From positions 2,104,001 to 2,168,000 of the forward strand of contig NZ_CP141590.1 of assembly GCF_035581365.1 (NCBI RefSeq): a DNA stretch of 64,000 nucleotides, in the 5' to 3' direction. The translations under genes were made by a program, and so were the position numbers. The notes below the pieces were generated by a model. It worked only from the letters and a program-made list of their open reading frames with translations. It was not told the origin of the DNA and searched no databases. Source of the stretch: Tsuneonella sp. CC-YZS046. Its GTDB lineage: Bacteria; Pseudomonadota; Alphaproteobacteria; Sphingomonadales; Sphingomonadaceae. Below, in pieces: positions 42,969 through 52,695 of the stretch (positions within the stretch are counted from its first letter, which is position 1; each line of letters opens with the position of its first letter).

Positions 42969-45328
42969 AGGCGCTCGATCTCAAGCTGGTGCGCGATCTG
43001 TGGCACATGCGCGGCCAGGCGCTGGCCATCGCGCTGGTGCTCGCGGCGGCGACCGCGACCTTCATCCTTTCGACGAGCGTCCATCGCTCGCTCACCGAGA
43101 CCCGCGACGCCTATTATGCGCGCAACGATTTCGCCGATGTCTTCGCCAGCATGACCCGCGCCCCGCGCGGCATCGTCGCGCGGGTGGCTGAAATTCCCGG
43201 CGTCAGGCGCGCCGAAGGCTCGATCCAGCAATTCGCCACGCTCGATTTTCCCGATCGCGTCGAACCGATGCGCGCCCTGATCAATTCGGTGAACGAGCAT
43301 GGCCATTCGCGGCTCAACCGCCTGACCTTGCGGCAGGGGCGCATGCCCCATCCGGGCCAGCCCAGCGAGGTGGTCGCGGACGAAGCCTTCGCCGAGGCCA
43401 ACGCTCTGGCGATCGGCGCCAGCATGGATGCGCTGATCTATGGGAAGAAGCAGCGGCTGACCATCGTCGGCATCGGCCTCGCGCCGGATTATATCTACGC
43501 GCTCGCGCCGGGCGATCTCATCCCCGACAATTCCCGCTTCGGCGTGTTCTGGATGGGCGAAGAGGCGCTGGAAGCGGCGACGGACCGGACCGAGGCGATC
43601 AATACGCTCGCCCTCACCCTGGAACGCGGCGCTTCGGAAGGGGATGTCATCCGCCGGATCGATTCCCTGCTCGCTCCCTATGGGGGCACCGGGGCCTACG
43701 GGCGGGAGGATCATCTCAGCCACGCCTTCCTGGAAAACGAGCTGATGCAGCTCGACGCGATGACGAAGGTGATCCCGCCGGTATTCCTGCTGGTCTCCAC
43801 CTTCCTCGTCTATATCGTGCTGGGGCGGATGATCCGCACCGAACGCACGCAGATCGGGCTTATCAAGGCCTTCGGCTATTCGGACTGGGCGATCGGCTGG
43901 CATTATCTCAAGTTCGCGGTCGCAGTCGCGCTGCTGGCAACCATGCTCGGCTCCCTCGCCGGCATCTGGATAGGCAGGGCGATGACCCAGCTCTATGCCG
44001 AATATTACCGTTTTCCCTTTCTCTATTACCGCCTTTCTTCCGGCATTGTCCTGGGCGCCGCCGCACTCGCGATCGGGGCGGCGGGCCTGGGCGCGCTCGG
44101 CGGGATGCGCGCGGCGATCAGGCTCACTCCCGCCATCGCCATGTCGCCGCCCGCGCCGCCCGCCTACCGCGCCGGAATGGTGGAGCGGCTTGGGCACAAG
44201 GCCGGCTTTTCCGCCATCGGCCACATGATCGTGCGCCATATCGCCCGCTGGCCGGGGCGCTCGGCGGTCACTTCCTTCGGCGTCGCCCTCTCGATGGCGC
44301 TGCTCTTCGCCACCATGCAGTTCCTGGACGCGAGCCGGACGATGCTAAATTCCTATTTCTTCCGCTCCCAGCGCCAGGATCTCACGGTGAGTTTCACCGA
44401 GCCGCGCAACGAGGACGCGATCTTCGCGCTGGCCCAGATCCCGGGCGTGCAGCGTGTCGAGGCGACGCGCGCCATCGCGGTGAAGATGAGCCACGGGAAC
44501 CGGGTGGAACGCACCGCGATCGAAAGCTCCGGCCCGGATTCCCTGCTTTCCGCCCGGATCGATAGCGACGGAAACGAGATCGCCCTGCCGCCGGCGGGGC
44601 TGATGCTGAGCCGCCAGCTTGCCGACCAGCTGGGAGTGCGCGCGGGGGACAGCGTCCATGTCGAAATGCTCGGAGGGCGCCGCACCCGGATGATGCAGCC
44701 CGTGGTCAGCATCGTCGACGAGTTCATCGGCGCACGCGCCTATGCCGCGGAGGCGACGCTGGAAGCCCTCGCCCGCGACGCGGCGCCGGTCGGCGCGGCC
44801 TTGCTGAAAATCGACCCCGATGCGCGCAGGGACATCCTCGCCCGGCTCAAGCAGATGCCGGTCGTGCTCGGCGTGACGGAGCGGGACGCGGCGCTGGAGC
44901 TGTTCGAGGAGATGCTCGACGAGAATCTCTTCACGATGATGTTCTTCTACATCTCCTTCGCCTCGGCGATCACGGTCGGCGTGGTCTACAACAGCGCGCG
45001 AATCCTGTTTTCCGAGCGCGCGCACGAACTCGCGACGCTGCGGGTGCTCGGCTATCATCGCAGCGAGGTCGGCATCGTCCTCCTGGGCGAGCTGGCCTTG
45101 CTCGTCGCCGCGGCGGTGCCCTTCGGCTGCCTCATCGGCTACTGGATGGCGCAACTGATGACCGCGATGTTCAGCTCCGATCTTTTCCGCCTGCCTTTCG
45201 CGCCTTCCCGCGCGACCTACGGCTATTCGATATTGATCGTGCTCGCAGCAGCGCTGGCGACGGCCTTCACGGTCGCGCTCAGGGTATTGCGGCTGGACAT
45301 GGTGAGAGTACTGAAGGCGCGCGAGTGA
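42965..45328 (+). CDS. FtsX-like ABC transporter permease (DevC-type)
   Basis: 787 residues from a GTG overlapping the ATPase stop. Membrane helix near 16-36 ([18 protein letters not shown]), periplasmic domain to about 265, three helices ([50 protein letters not shown]), a second N-type helix and periplasmic domain, then a three-helix FtsX block ending [14 protein letters not shown]. Doubled topology is usual for this subgroup. It acts with the flanking ATPase and adaptor. Confidence 0.9.
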   Translation: MKALDLKLVRDLWHMRGQALAIALVLAAATATFILSTSVHRSLTETRDAYYARNDFADVFASMTRAPRGIVARVAEIPGVRRAEGSIQQFATLDFPDRVEPMRALINSVNEHGHSRLNRLTLRQGRMPHPGQPSEVVADEAFAEANALAIGASMDALIYGKKQRLTIVGIGLAPDYIYALAPGDLIPDNSRFGVFWMGEEALEAATDRTEAINTLALTLERGASEGDVIRRIDSLLAPYGGTGAYGREDHLSHAFLENELMQLDAMTKVIPPVFLLVSTFLVYIVLGRMIRTERTQIGLIKAFGYSDWAIGWHYLKFAVAVALLATMLGSLAGIWIGRAMTQLYAEYYRFPFLYYRLSSGIVLGAAALAIGAAGLGALGGMRAAIRLTPAIAMSPPAPPAYRAGMVERLGHKAGFSAIGHMIVRHIARWPGRSAVTSFGVALSMALLFATMQFLDASRTMLNSYFFRSQRQDLTVSFTEPRNEDAIFALAQIPGVQRVEATRAIAVKMSHGNRVERTAIESSGPDSLLSARIDSDGNEIALPPAGLMLSRQLADQLGVRAGDSVHVEMLGGRRTRMMQPVVSIVDEFIGARAYAAEATLEALARDAAPVGAALLKIDPDARRDILARLKQMPVVLGVTERDAALELFEEMLDENLFTMMFFYISFASAITVGVVYNSARILFSERAHELATLRVLGYHRSEVGIVLLGELALLVAAAVPFGCLIGYWMAQLMTAMFSSDLFRLPFAPSRATYGYSILIVLAAALATAFTVALRVLRLDMVRVLKARE

Positions 45329-46479
45329 TGTGGGACAAGGTGAAACGCTGGCGATGGGCCATGGCTGGAGCAGCGATGCTGCTGCTCGGCCTTGTGTACG
45401 CCTTCTGGCCCGCTTCGGTGCCCGTAGACACCGCCAGGGTAACGCGCGGCGCCATGGCGGTGGGAGTTACCGACGACGGTGTGACGCGAGCCGAGGACTA
45501 TTATATCGTGTCCGCGCCGGTCACCGGCTACCTCTCGCGCATCGAGCTTGAGGCAGGCGACGAGGTGACGCGCGGCGCGCTGATAACGCATATCACCGGC
45601 CGTCCCTCCACCCCGCTTGATCCGCGCAGCGCGCAGGAACTGCGCGGCGCCCTCGCCGCCGCCCAGGCAGCCGCAAGCAGCGCGCAGGCCACGCTCGCCC
45701 AGGCCAGAAGCGACCGCGCCCGGGCCGAGGAACTCGCCCGGCGGGGATTTCTTCCCAGGGCGCAGCTCGAGGCGGCACGCACCCGCGTTGCGACCGGCGA
45801 GGCCGCGCTCGCCCAGAGCCGGGCCGAAACCGCGCGCATTCGCGCGATGCTCGGCCAGCCGGTCGGATCGGCTGGCACGCCCGTGCCGGTGCGCGCGCCG
45901 GCCAGCGGCTCCGTGCTCTCGGTCATCACCGAAAGCGAAGGCGTGATTGCCGAAGGCGCGCCGATCATGACGATCGGCGATCCGCAGAAGATCGAAGTCG
46001 TGGTCGACCTGCTTTCGCGCGAGGCGGTGCGGATTAAGCCAGGCGACCGGGTCGAGATCACCCAATGGGGCGGCCCTGCCCCGCTGATCGGCCGGGTCGA
46101 ACAGATCGAGCCTTTCGGCAAGCTCAAGATTTCCGCGCTCGGGATCGAGGAACAGCGGGTCAATGTCATCGTCCATTTCGACGAGAATGCGGCGAAAGAG
46201 GCCGCCCGATTGGGCCATGGCTACCAGGTCGATGCGACCATCATCCGGTGGCGCCGGCCGGACGCGCTGCGCGTGCCGATCGGCGCGCTGTTCCGCGGGG
46301 GTGACGGCGGCTGGCGCGTCTTCGTCGTGAAAGGCGGGCGGGCGGAAGAGCGCGCCCTTGCCATCGGCCAGATGAACGACACCTTCGGCGAAGTGACCAA
46401 AGGCCTTGCGGAAGGAGACGAGGTGATCCTCAATCCCGGCAACGCGCTGACCGGCGGCGCACGGATAAAGGCGCGCTGA
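45328..46479 (+). CDS. HlyD/MacA-type periplasmic adaptor protein
   Basis: 383 residues: one N-terminal membrane anchor (WRWAMAGAAMLLLGLVYAFW), lipoyl half-domain (VSAPVTGYLSRIELEAGDEV), a coiled-coil hairpin rich in Ala/Gln/Arg (residues about 100-175), the second lipoyl half (RAPASGSVLSVI) and beta-barrel and membrane-proximal domains. It links the ABC permease to an outer-membrane channel. The ATG shares one base with the permease stop (TGATG); the overlapping GTG at 45325 is an alternative. It is the last gene of the operon. Confidence 0.92.
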   Translation: MWDKVKRWRWAMAGAAMLLLGLVYAFWPASVPVDTARVTRGAMAVGVTDDGVTRAEDYYIVSAPVTGYLSRIELEAGDEVTRGALITHITGRPSTPLDPRSAQELRGALAAAQAAASSAQATLAQARSDRARAEELARRGFLPRAQLEAARTRVATGEAALAQSRAETARIRAMLGQPVGSAGTPVPVRAPASGSVLSVITESEGVIAEGAPIMTIGDPQKIEVVVDLLSREAVRIKPGDRVEITQWGGPAPLIGRVEQIEPFGKLKISALGIEEQRVNVIVHFDENAAKEAARLGHGYQVDATIIRWRRPDALRVPIGALFRGGDGGWRVFVVKGGRAEERALAIGQMNDTFGEVTKGLAEGDEVILNPGNALTGGARIKAR

Positions 46480-46503
46480 GCAGGCTTATCGTCTCGGCCC
46501 CGC

Positions 46504-47898
46504 TTACCGGCCTATCAGGCCTAGCGCGTGGCGGATGAAAGCGTCACGGTCGAGCACCCAATTCGCATCCGCCGGAAGCCTGGGATCGGTAAAGGTCCAG
46601 CCTTCCTGCGAATAGGCACGCCCAATTCGCCCGGTCGTGTTGAACGCCAGCGACACCATGCGTTGCTGGGCCAGCGTGGTGCGCTCATTCCCCCGGACCA
46701 CCGTGCTGCCCGGCTCAAGGCCGGTTCCCTGCGGCCTGAGCGCGAATACATAAGGCTCGGTCCGAAAGCTCTCGACCGACGTGTTCTGGAATACCGAGAG
46801 ATAGACCTGATCCAGCACGGACAGGGGCGATGCGGGCATCCGCCAGTTCGGGCTGACCAGCAGGTTCCAGGGATAATGCTCGCGCGGCCCGTAGATGATC
46901 TCGGTGCGCAAATCGACAAGCGTGTCTCGCGGGTCTTGCGCCGGTGCGAAGCGCTTCAATCTGAGGTTGTTCGACCAGGTAAAGCCGAAGGCGGAAATAT
47001 CTATCAGCGGCATTGCCGAAGGCGGCTGGCTATTCGGAAGGTTCGAAACCGTCACATTCTCGTAGACGCGAAGATAGGCCTTGTCCTTGAGCTGATGCCC
47101 GCTCGCGATGTTTTTCCACGCAAGCTGGCCGCGCCAGCTGGAATTGCGGAAATGGGATACCAGCGTGCCATTGATGTAAGTCCCGTGCTCCTGATCGACA
47201 TTTGTGCCGACATTTCCGGCGATCTCGCTGTCCTCGATGTAGAGCATCGTTTCGCCGCCGGGCGCGAACACGGCGTTCTTGCCGCCGAAAATTTTCGAGC
47301 GGCGGACAACGGCCGAAAACAGTCCGGGCCGCGTCGTGCCGTCCACCTCGAGATGGAGCGCGCCCTTGGCTTCGACGGCGCCCGGGAAATCCAGCTCGAT
47401 ATCACGCATTTCGAAATGGATTCTCTGCGCCCCGATTTCGAACATGCGCAGGTTTATGGTCGCCCATTGGCCACCAGTGCGGAACGTAACCCGCCGCCCG
47501 GGAATGGAAGAACGCAGAATATATTGCGTGCCCTGCAGAGAGCCCGCGATCTGGGGCAACCACGGGGAAAACGGATATACGCAGGGGCGGCCAGCGCCAT
47601 CGACGGCTTCATAGATAAACTCATATCCGCCTTCGGCCCGTCCATAGAGCGAAGCGGCATCGCGCCCTTCATACACTTCCTGCCCGGCGGCGCGCGATGC
47701 CTCGCATTTGATGAACAGGGTGATCGCCGGCACGCGCAGACCCTCCATCGGCATGTAAAAGGGATACCGATTGTCGCGGTCGGATGGCGACAGGTCCGGC
47801 GTTTCTTCGGCAGCGGAAGCCTCGCCTGGCCCCGCGAAGCCGACTGCCGCCGCCATTGCCAGGCCCAGGATGAATCGCGATCGATAAGCCGCCGGCAT
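46504..47898 (-). CDS. Secreted protein, probable parallel beta-helix
   Basis: 464 residues with a Sec signal peptide (FILGLAMAAAVGFAGPGEASA). The middle shows repeats of short strands typical of right-handed beta-helices (ATINLRMFEIGAQRIHFEM; LYIEDSEIAGNVG; NGTLVSHFRNSSW). ATG 47898 is preferred over in-frame ATGs upstream because AAGGAG is six bases before it. No polysaccharide-lyase or pectinase catalytic motif was recognised, so function is open; binding or cleaving a glycan is one possibility. The 273 bp upstream to the znuD stop hold no gene. Confidence 0.7.
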   Translation of the reverse strand: MPAAYRSRFILGLAMAAAVGFAGPGEASAAEETPDLSPSDRDNRYPFYMPMEGLRVPAITLFIKCEASRAAGQEVYEGRDAASLYGRAEGGYEFIYEAVDGAGRPCVYPFSPWLPQIAGSLQGTQYILRSSIPGRRVTFRTGGQWATINLRMFEIGAQRIHFEMRDIELDFPGAVEAKGALHLEVDGTTRPGLFSAVVRRSKIFGGKNAVFAPGGETMLYIEDSEIAGNVGTNVDQEHGTYINGTLVSHFRNSSWRGQLAWKNIASGHQLKDKAYLRVYENVTVSNLPNSQPPSAMPLIDISAFGFTWSNNLRLKRFAPAQDPRDTLVDLRTEIIYGPREHYPWNLLVSPNWRMPASPLSVLDQVYLSVFQNTSVESFRTEPYVFALRPQGTGLEPGSTVVRGNERTTLAQQRMVSLAFNTTGRIGRAYSQEGWTFTDPRLPADANWVLDRDAFIRHALGLIGR

Positions 47899-48171
47899 CG
47901 ACATCTCCTTCTTACCAGATGGCCCGCCGACACTGCCGATGAAAGGTGAACGAATGGCTGCCGTCGCGGACATCGGCATCGCTTCGCTCGACCGGGACAG
48001 GCGCAGGCGGACATGCGGACATCGTCCACCATGCCACCGGACAGGGCGTGAAGGAACTGCGATCCCGATCGCGCGCGCAGTCGGGCACGATCCAAAGTGG
48101 CGCGGAGGAGCAGAAGACCCCGGCCTGCCTCTCCGCGCCTGAGGCGTCCGCCCAGCGGACGCCCCACCCCA

Positions 48172-50220
48172 TCAAAAGCCCGCGCGCAATCCGAACACGA
48201 AGTTGCGGCCGCGCAGGGGCGATGCGTTCTTGATGAACGAGGCATGGTTGAAGGCCAGCTCATTGGCCAGATTGGTGCCGCGCAGGAAAAGCTCGACATT
48301 GGCGCTGGGGCCAAGTTCGAGCTTGTAGGCCAGCGTCGCGTTGAGCATGTCATAGCCCGAGGTGCGGGTCTCGAAGGCCGCGATCCTGTCCTGCTCGAAG
48401 ACGTGATAATATTCGACGTCGGCCGACAGCGGCCCCCATTTGCCGTCCACGCGCACGCCGAGCCGGGCAGCCGGAATGCGCGGCAAATTGCCCAGCCCGC
48501 TCTTGAACCTGGCGCGGACATAATCGCCGAACGCCGACACGGCGAAATCGGGCGTGAACTGGTGCCGGATCTCGCCGTCGATGCCGGTGAATTTGGCATC
48601 GGCCGCCGTGTAGCGGATCAGGCGGAAGTCCTCGAACTGGTCGAGCGTGTCGGCGAAGATGTAATCGTCGAAATCCTGATGATAGGCCCCGATGGTGAAG
48701 GTCGTGGCCCCCGCCGTCTTGCGGAAGGTGAGGTCGATCGACTTGGCCGTTTCCTTGCCGAGCGTCGCCGTGCCAAGCTCGTAGGTGTTGGTCGCGAGGT
48801 GGACGCCGCGGGCATAGAGTTCCTGCACATTGGGCGCGCGCTGCGAGCGGGCGAGCGACAACGCCAGCGAATAGTCGCCATCGATATCCCACACCGCCGC
48901 GCCTGAAATCGAGAAAGGACGATGGTTGATCTTCCGGTCGAGCGTCGTCTCGATCCTCTGCCATTCGTGGCGGGCGGCCAGCTCGAACCGGACAGGCCCC
49001 GCCTGCAGCGTCTCCATCAGGAAGAGCGCCGTATTGGCGGTCTCGCTTTCGGGCAGGAAGGCTTTCTCGCCGACCGCGCTGAACTCGCTGTTGGAATGCT
49101 GAACGCCGAACACCCCGCGCAAGCCGCCAATCGGCTTGTGGGTCAGCTCGAAGCGGAGATCGTGCGCCTTGTTCCTGAAGGTCGTGGCGACCTCGTCCTC
49201 CTCGATCTCGTCATGCTCATAGTCGGTGAAGGACATGCGGAAGCGCATCTTCTCGAAGCCCGGCAGCAAATCGCGATACTCGCCCCGGATGTCGAAGCGC
49301 TCGCTCCTGAGCTTCACGAAGGGCACTTCCTCATGCTCATGTTCATGGTCGTGATCGTGGTCATGATCCTCCTCGTCATGCCCGTGTCCGCCGCAGTGCA
49401 GGCTGCTGCCATGGGGGTGGCAGTCCTCATATTCGTGGCTGTGGCCAGGCAGCCCATATTCGCTGCGCTGGCGCGTGTAGGCCGCGCCGAAATAGCCGTC
49501 CGGGCCGACCCAGGAGCCGCCGACGCTGACAGTGGAGGTGTCGTTGTAGGAACCATCGACATGCTTGTCTCCGAACCGCTTCGGCACCCGGTAATCGTCC
49601 GACCTGCGATGGACGCCCTCGACCCGGAAGGCGAATGGCCCGATCCCGGCGGTCAATCCGCCGACCAGCGAGCGTTCGTCGTCCGCGGTGCCGAGGCGGC
49701 CTTCCACCGCGCCCGAGACGCCCCCTTCGGGAATCGCGGTCGGCACCTTGTCGTCGAGCAGGTTGATCGCGCCGCCGATGGCGCCCCCGCCGTAAAGCAG
49801 AGTGGCAGGCCCGCGCACCACTTCGATCCCGCGCAGCAGAAGCGGCTCGGTGGTGACGGCATGGTCGGGCGAGATCGCCGAAGCGTCCTGGATATGAGAG
49901 CCATCGGAAAGCGACTGGACGCGCGGCGCGGTCTGGCCGCGAATCACGGGCCGGCTGGCCCCGCCGCCGAAATTGTCGAAATTGATGCCGGGCTGCCCGG
50001 CAAGCGTGTCGCCCAGCGTTGCCTGGCGCCGATGCACCAAATCCTCGCCCGAGAGAGTGATGACCGGCGTCGCGGTCTCGTCCGCCTTCTGTTCGAGCGC
50101 CGAGGCCGTCACCACGATGTCGCGATCTGCGGTGCTGCCGGCCTGGGCGGAAGCCAATGCCACCTGCGGCGCCATTGCCGGAATCGAGGCTGCGGAGAGG
50201 AGAAGGACACGAATTTTCAC
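48172..50220 (-). CDS. znuD: ZnuD-type TonB-dependent zinc receptor
   Basis: 682 residues. Signal peptide, plug with DIVVTASALEQKADE, RPVIRGQTAPRVQSLSDG and IEVVRGPATLLYGGGAIGGAIN, and a barrel ending NFVFGLRAGF. An extracellular loop at about residues 257-298 is extremely His/Asp/Glu-rich (DHDHDHDHEHEHEE) with two Cys, the zinc-capture loop of ZnuD. GTG 50220 has AAGG eight bases upstream; GTG 50229 is the alternative. A Zur box is 46 bp upstream. It imports zinc when it is scarce. Confidence 0.93.
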   Translation of the reverse strand: MKIRVLLLSAASIPAMAPQVALASAQAGSTADRDIVVTASALEQKADETATPVITLSGEDLVHRRQATLGDTLAGQPGINFDNFGGGASRPVIRGQTAPRVQSLSDGSHIQDASAISPDHAVTTEPLLLRGIEVVRGPATLLYGGGAIGGAINLLDDKVPTAIPEGGVSGAVEGRLGTADDERSLVGGLTAGIGPFAFRVEGVHRRSDDYRVPKRFGDKHVDGSYNDTSTVSVGGSWVGPDGYFGAAYTRQRSEYGLPGHSHEYEDCHPHGSSLHCGGHGHDEEDHDHDHDHEHEHEEVPFVKLRSERFDIRGEYRDLLPGFEKMRFRMSFTDYEHDEIEEDEVATTFRNKAHDLRFELTHKPIGGLRGVFGVQHSNSEFSAVGEKAFLPESETANTALFLMETLQAGPVRFELAARHEWQRIETTLDRKINHRPFSISGAAVWDIDGDYSLALSLARSQRAPNVQELYARGVHLATNTYELGTATLGKETAKSIDLTFRKTAGATTFTIGAYHQDFDDYIFADTLDQFEDFRLIRYTAADAKFTGIDGEIRHQFTPDFAVSAFGDYVRARFKSGLGNLPRIPAARLGVRVDGKWGPLSADVEYYHVFEQDRIAAFETRTSGYDMLNATLAYKLELGPSANVELFLRGTNLANELAFNHASFIKNASPLRGRNFVFGLRAGF

Positions 50221-50265
50221 GGAGAGCACCTTATTCTGCTTGAGACAGAGGGTCTGTTAGGTGAC

Positions 50266-50278
50266 GTTATATCATAAC
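50266..50278. promoter_or_regulatory. Zur box between znuD and merC
   Basis: GTTATATCATAAC, a perfect GTTAT-N3-ATAAC dyad, matches the alphaproteobacterial Zur operator. It lies 46 bp before znuD (minus) and 23 bp before the merC-like gene (plus), so one site may control both directions in response to zinc. Confidence 0.88.
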
Positions 50279-50300
50279 TCAAGCAGGATTCTGAACCCAC

Positions 50301-50705
50301 ATGCCCGACAATGATTTACAACGCAGCTCCGGCCAGCGCCCGGCCAATGTCATCGAGGGAGCGGCGGTGTCCGTATCGCTGCTCTGCCTGATGCATTGCC
50401 TGGCGCTTCCGATCCTGCTGCTGCTCCTTCCCGGCGCCCTCGGTCTTTTCGCCCGGTCGGATGCCTTCCATTATGCCGCTCTGGCGCTGGTCGTTCCCGC
50501 CGCGCTGGGGGCATTCTGGCTTGGCTACCGCAAACATCGCATGCGCCGCCCCGCCATCCTGGGCCTTGCCGGCGCAGCATGTCTTGCCATCGCCCTGCTT
50601 CCAGGGGTCGGAGAAGGCGGCGAATTGTGGTTCACCATCGCAGGGAGCCTGCTTCTGATCGCAGGCCACGCAATGAACTGGCGGCTCAGAAGCCATGCGG
50701 CCTGA
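50301..50705 (+). CDS. MerC-domain membrane protein
   Basis: 134 residues with four membrane helices. The first has the family Cys pair region (VSLLCLMHCLALPILLLLLPG). MerC proteins carry metals across the inner membrane; the mercury operon member moves Hg(II), but many chromosomal ones are zinc-regulated. It shares the divergent Zur box with znuD, so a zinc or related-metal uptake role under zinc shortage is likely. No mer reductase is nearby. Confidence 0.85.
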   Translation: MPDNDLQRSSGQRPANVIEGAAVSVSLLCLMHCLALPILLLLLPGALGLFARSDAFHYAALALVVPAALGAFWLGYRKHRMRRPAILGLAGAACLAIALLPGVGEGGELWFTIAGSLLLIAGHAMNWRLRSHAA

Positions 50706-50765
50706 TCGGACCGTGTCGCAAGGTGGAAAGGCTCGCATCCCGAGCTTGCATGAGCCACTTCTAAA

Positions 50766-50778
50766 GTTATGATATAAC
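50766..50778 (+). promoter_or_regulatory. Zur box upstream of DUF1826 gene
   Basis: GTTATGATATAAC, a perfect GTTAT-N3-ATAAC dyad, differing only in the centre from the first Zur box. It lies 31 bp upstream of the DUF1826 gene. Two sites 500 bp apart define a Zur-controlled locus. Confidence 0.88.
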
Positions 50779-50809
50779 ATATCTCATTCGGATTGAATAA
50801 GGCAGGATC

Positions 50810-51496
50810 ATGGTATTGACCCAATTGCGGAAACGGGCCGCGGGCAAGGAGGCGCACTCGCTCGCCGGAGCAGCGACGGCAGTGCTTGCTTCCTGCCCTA
50901 CCGCGCTTCGCCAGATTCACCATCGGCATACGGCACTGGCGATCTGGCGGCGCAGACTTGCCGGCGACGTGGCCCGCGAACTGGCAAGCCTCATATTGGA
51001 TGATGTCGACGACATGATTTTCGCAAGCGAGAGCGGCGCGCTGGAAGCAGCGCTGGCCGGGGCCATGGAGCAAGCGGGCTATCCCGATATGCCCGCGCTC
51101 AGGGCCGATATCGCCATGCTCGCGCGCCAGCACGCGGCAATCACGGACGACCGCCACGCAAGGATCAGGCTGGAGGTGGTGGAAACCGACTCCTGCCGGA
51201 AGTTCCACGCCGATTATGTGAAGGTCAGGACCATCACCACCTATCTCGGCCGGGGAACGCAGTGGATCGAAGCGGAATCGGCCGAAGGCGCGCTTGCGCC
51301 GGATGGGCCGGGGATCGAGCAGGTGGCGACAGGCTCGGTCGCAATGTTCAAGGGACGTCTCTGGCAGGAGAACCCGACGATCCTGCATCGCTCGCCGCCG
51401 ATAGGAGATTCGGGAGAGCAACGGCTGGTGCTGGTGATCGACCCCGCTCCGGCCCAGGATGAAATGCGGATCGGATCGGGAAGATCATGCATGTGA
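50810..51496 (+). CDS. DUF1826 protein, Zur-regulated
   Basis: 228 residues. The most conserved stretch is ETDSCRKFHADYVKVRTITT followed by YLGRGTQW, with a Cys and His that could bind metal or form a cupin-like site; later VAMFKGRLWQENPTILHRSPP. Function of DUF1826 is not established. Its own Zur box and neighbours znuD and merC make a role in zinc shortage very likely, for example use or delivery of zinc. It is convergent with the broken AraC gene. Confidence 0.8.
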   Translation: MVLTQLRKRAAGKEAHSLAGAATAVLASCPTALRQIHHRHTALAIWRRRLAGDVARELASLILDDVDDMIFASESGALEAALAGAMEQAGYPDMPALRADIAMLARQHAAITDDRHARIRLEVVETDSCRKFHADYVKVRTITTYLGRGTQWIEAESAEGALAPDGPGIEQVATGSVAMFKGRLWQENPTILHRSPPIGDSGEQRLVLVIDPAPAQDEMRIGSGRSCM

Positions 51497-51526
51497 AGCC
51501 GGGCATTGAGGCAGCCGGCTCCGGCT

Positions 51527-51898
51527 TCATCGGAGATACTGGCTGGGAGAAACACCGAAGGCGCGCCGGAACATCGCGCTGAAGCTGCTCGGGCTGTCAT
51601 ATCCTACTTCGAAGGCGACCTGGGCGATGGGCGTCCCCGACGACAGCAGCGCCATGGCTTCCATCAATCGCGCCTGCTGACGCCACATGGCGAAGCCGAT
51701 GCCCGTCTCCCGCCGGAATGCGCGGGTGAAGGTTCTTCGCCCCATCCCGGCGATCCTGGCCCACTCATCTATATCGCGTGGATCGGATGGCCGCTCCAGA
51801 AGGGAACCGCAGACCCGCAGCAGACGGGGGTCGTCGGGCATGGCGAGTTCGTGCTGCGATCCCGCAACCTTGGCAAAGGCTGTGTTTGCTCCATAGAA
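51527..51898 (-). pseudogene. Truncated AraC-family regulator (C-terminal HTH only)
   Basis: From 51527 upstream the frame encodes a full AraC double helix-turn-helix (DEWARIAGMGRRTFTRAF; IAQVAFEVGYDSPSSFSAMFRRAFGVSP). It then continues FYGANTAFAKVAGSQHELAMPDD to a stop at about 51899-51901. The usual N-terminal cupin sensor is missing, and AT-rich foreign-looking DNA starts exactly there. ATG 51841 could still make a 104-residue DNA-binding fragment. It is probably a gene cut by an insertion. Confidence 0.75.
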
Positions 51899-52351
51899 TT
51901 ATTCTACTTCTTCAAAAGAAAACCGAAGAAAATCTAGCAAGTTTCAAAGGATTTACAATCATTTATAGGTTACTACAATATTTACCAGATAAATTAAGCT
52001 ACGCGGGCCATTCTCGAATAGTATGACTCTTCCTCTTGTTGTCGCTCGGAAAATCGGGGCCGCCAGCGCCCCGCGCAGTCGCGACACGGCGCCTGATCCC
52101 GGTCGATAGATAGCGCAACCACGGCATTGGCGGGCATACCGGCGCTGAAGCCCCGCCGCCAAGGGCGTCTGACAAATCCGATGATGGGAATGCGATAAGG
52201 GGCGGCCTGACGAGCTGCTGATCGGCTCCGTCGCGCAATCGGCCTGACGGATAGACCCCACGCTATGAGCGGCAAGGCGCAATGCGTTATGCAACCGCAG
52301 AGCCGACAGAGGAGCCATGGCCCCTTAATAATGCGGCAAGCTATTAATTAA
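51899..52351. other. AT-rich and gene-free stretch before the island edge
   Basis: The first 120 bp are strikingly AT-rich (for example ATAAATTAAGCTACG region near 51990), then GC rises to normal. No gene, tRNA or insertion-sequence end is recognised. This looks like an old insertion scar between the truncated AraC gene and the tRNA remnant. Confidence 0.45.
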
Positions 52352-52396
52352 TGGTGAGTTCTGCTGGATTCGAACCAGCGACCTACTGATTAAAAG
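52352..52396 (-). other. 3' half of a tRNA-Lys(UUU) gene: probable attachment site
   Basis: Reading the minus strand, the segment holds the anticodon loop CTTTTAA, the variable region, a perfect T arm (GCTGG-TTCGAAT-CCAGC), an acceptor 3' strand AGAACTC, discriminator A and CCA (52354-52352). The 5' acceptor strand, D arm and anticodon stem partner are absent, so it is not a working gene. Integrating elements that use tRNA 3' ends leave exactly such a remnant, with the intact tRNA at the far end, here beyond 64000. An exact 7-bp inverted repeat (CTACTGA 52383-52389 / TCAGTAG 52406-52412) overlaps its inner end. Confidence 0.8.
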
Positions 52397-52695
52397 TGTG
52401 ATTTTTCAGTAGTTTACTCCAATTCATTTTGCCTCATTCCGCTCGCTTGGTCAATGAATTTTCGACTCTTGGGCAATGCATTCCGGATCAGCGCATGTCA
52501 CGGTCCATCATTCAAGCAAGGTGCCTCTGTTACCCTCCTGATGCCCGCGACATGCGTTCGATTGAGACTGCAAATCTGGAAAATGTCGCGCGGCACTTGG
52601 TGCGACTTGACCGCGAGGAGGTCGATCCAAAGCACCCCCCGGTGATGCAACATAACGTGGGAGAGGGAGCCTTGTCAGGGCGAAAGCGGGTTCAG

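Noticed and set aside
52383-52412. Intrinsic terminator at the tRNA remnant
   Set aside because: The 7-bp stem encloses a 16-nt loop and is not followed by a T-run in the relevant position; it fits an attachment-site repeat better.
52352-52430. Complete tRNA-Lys gene
   Set aside because: The 5' acceptor strand and D arm are missing, and the sequence beyond the anticodon loop cannot fold into a cloverleaf.
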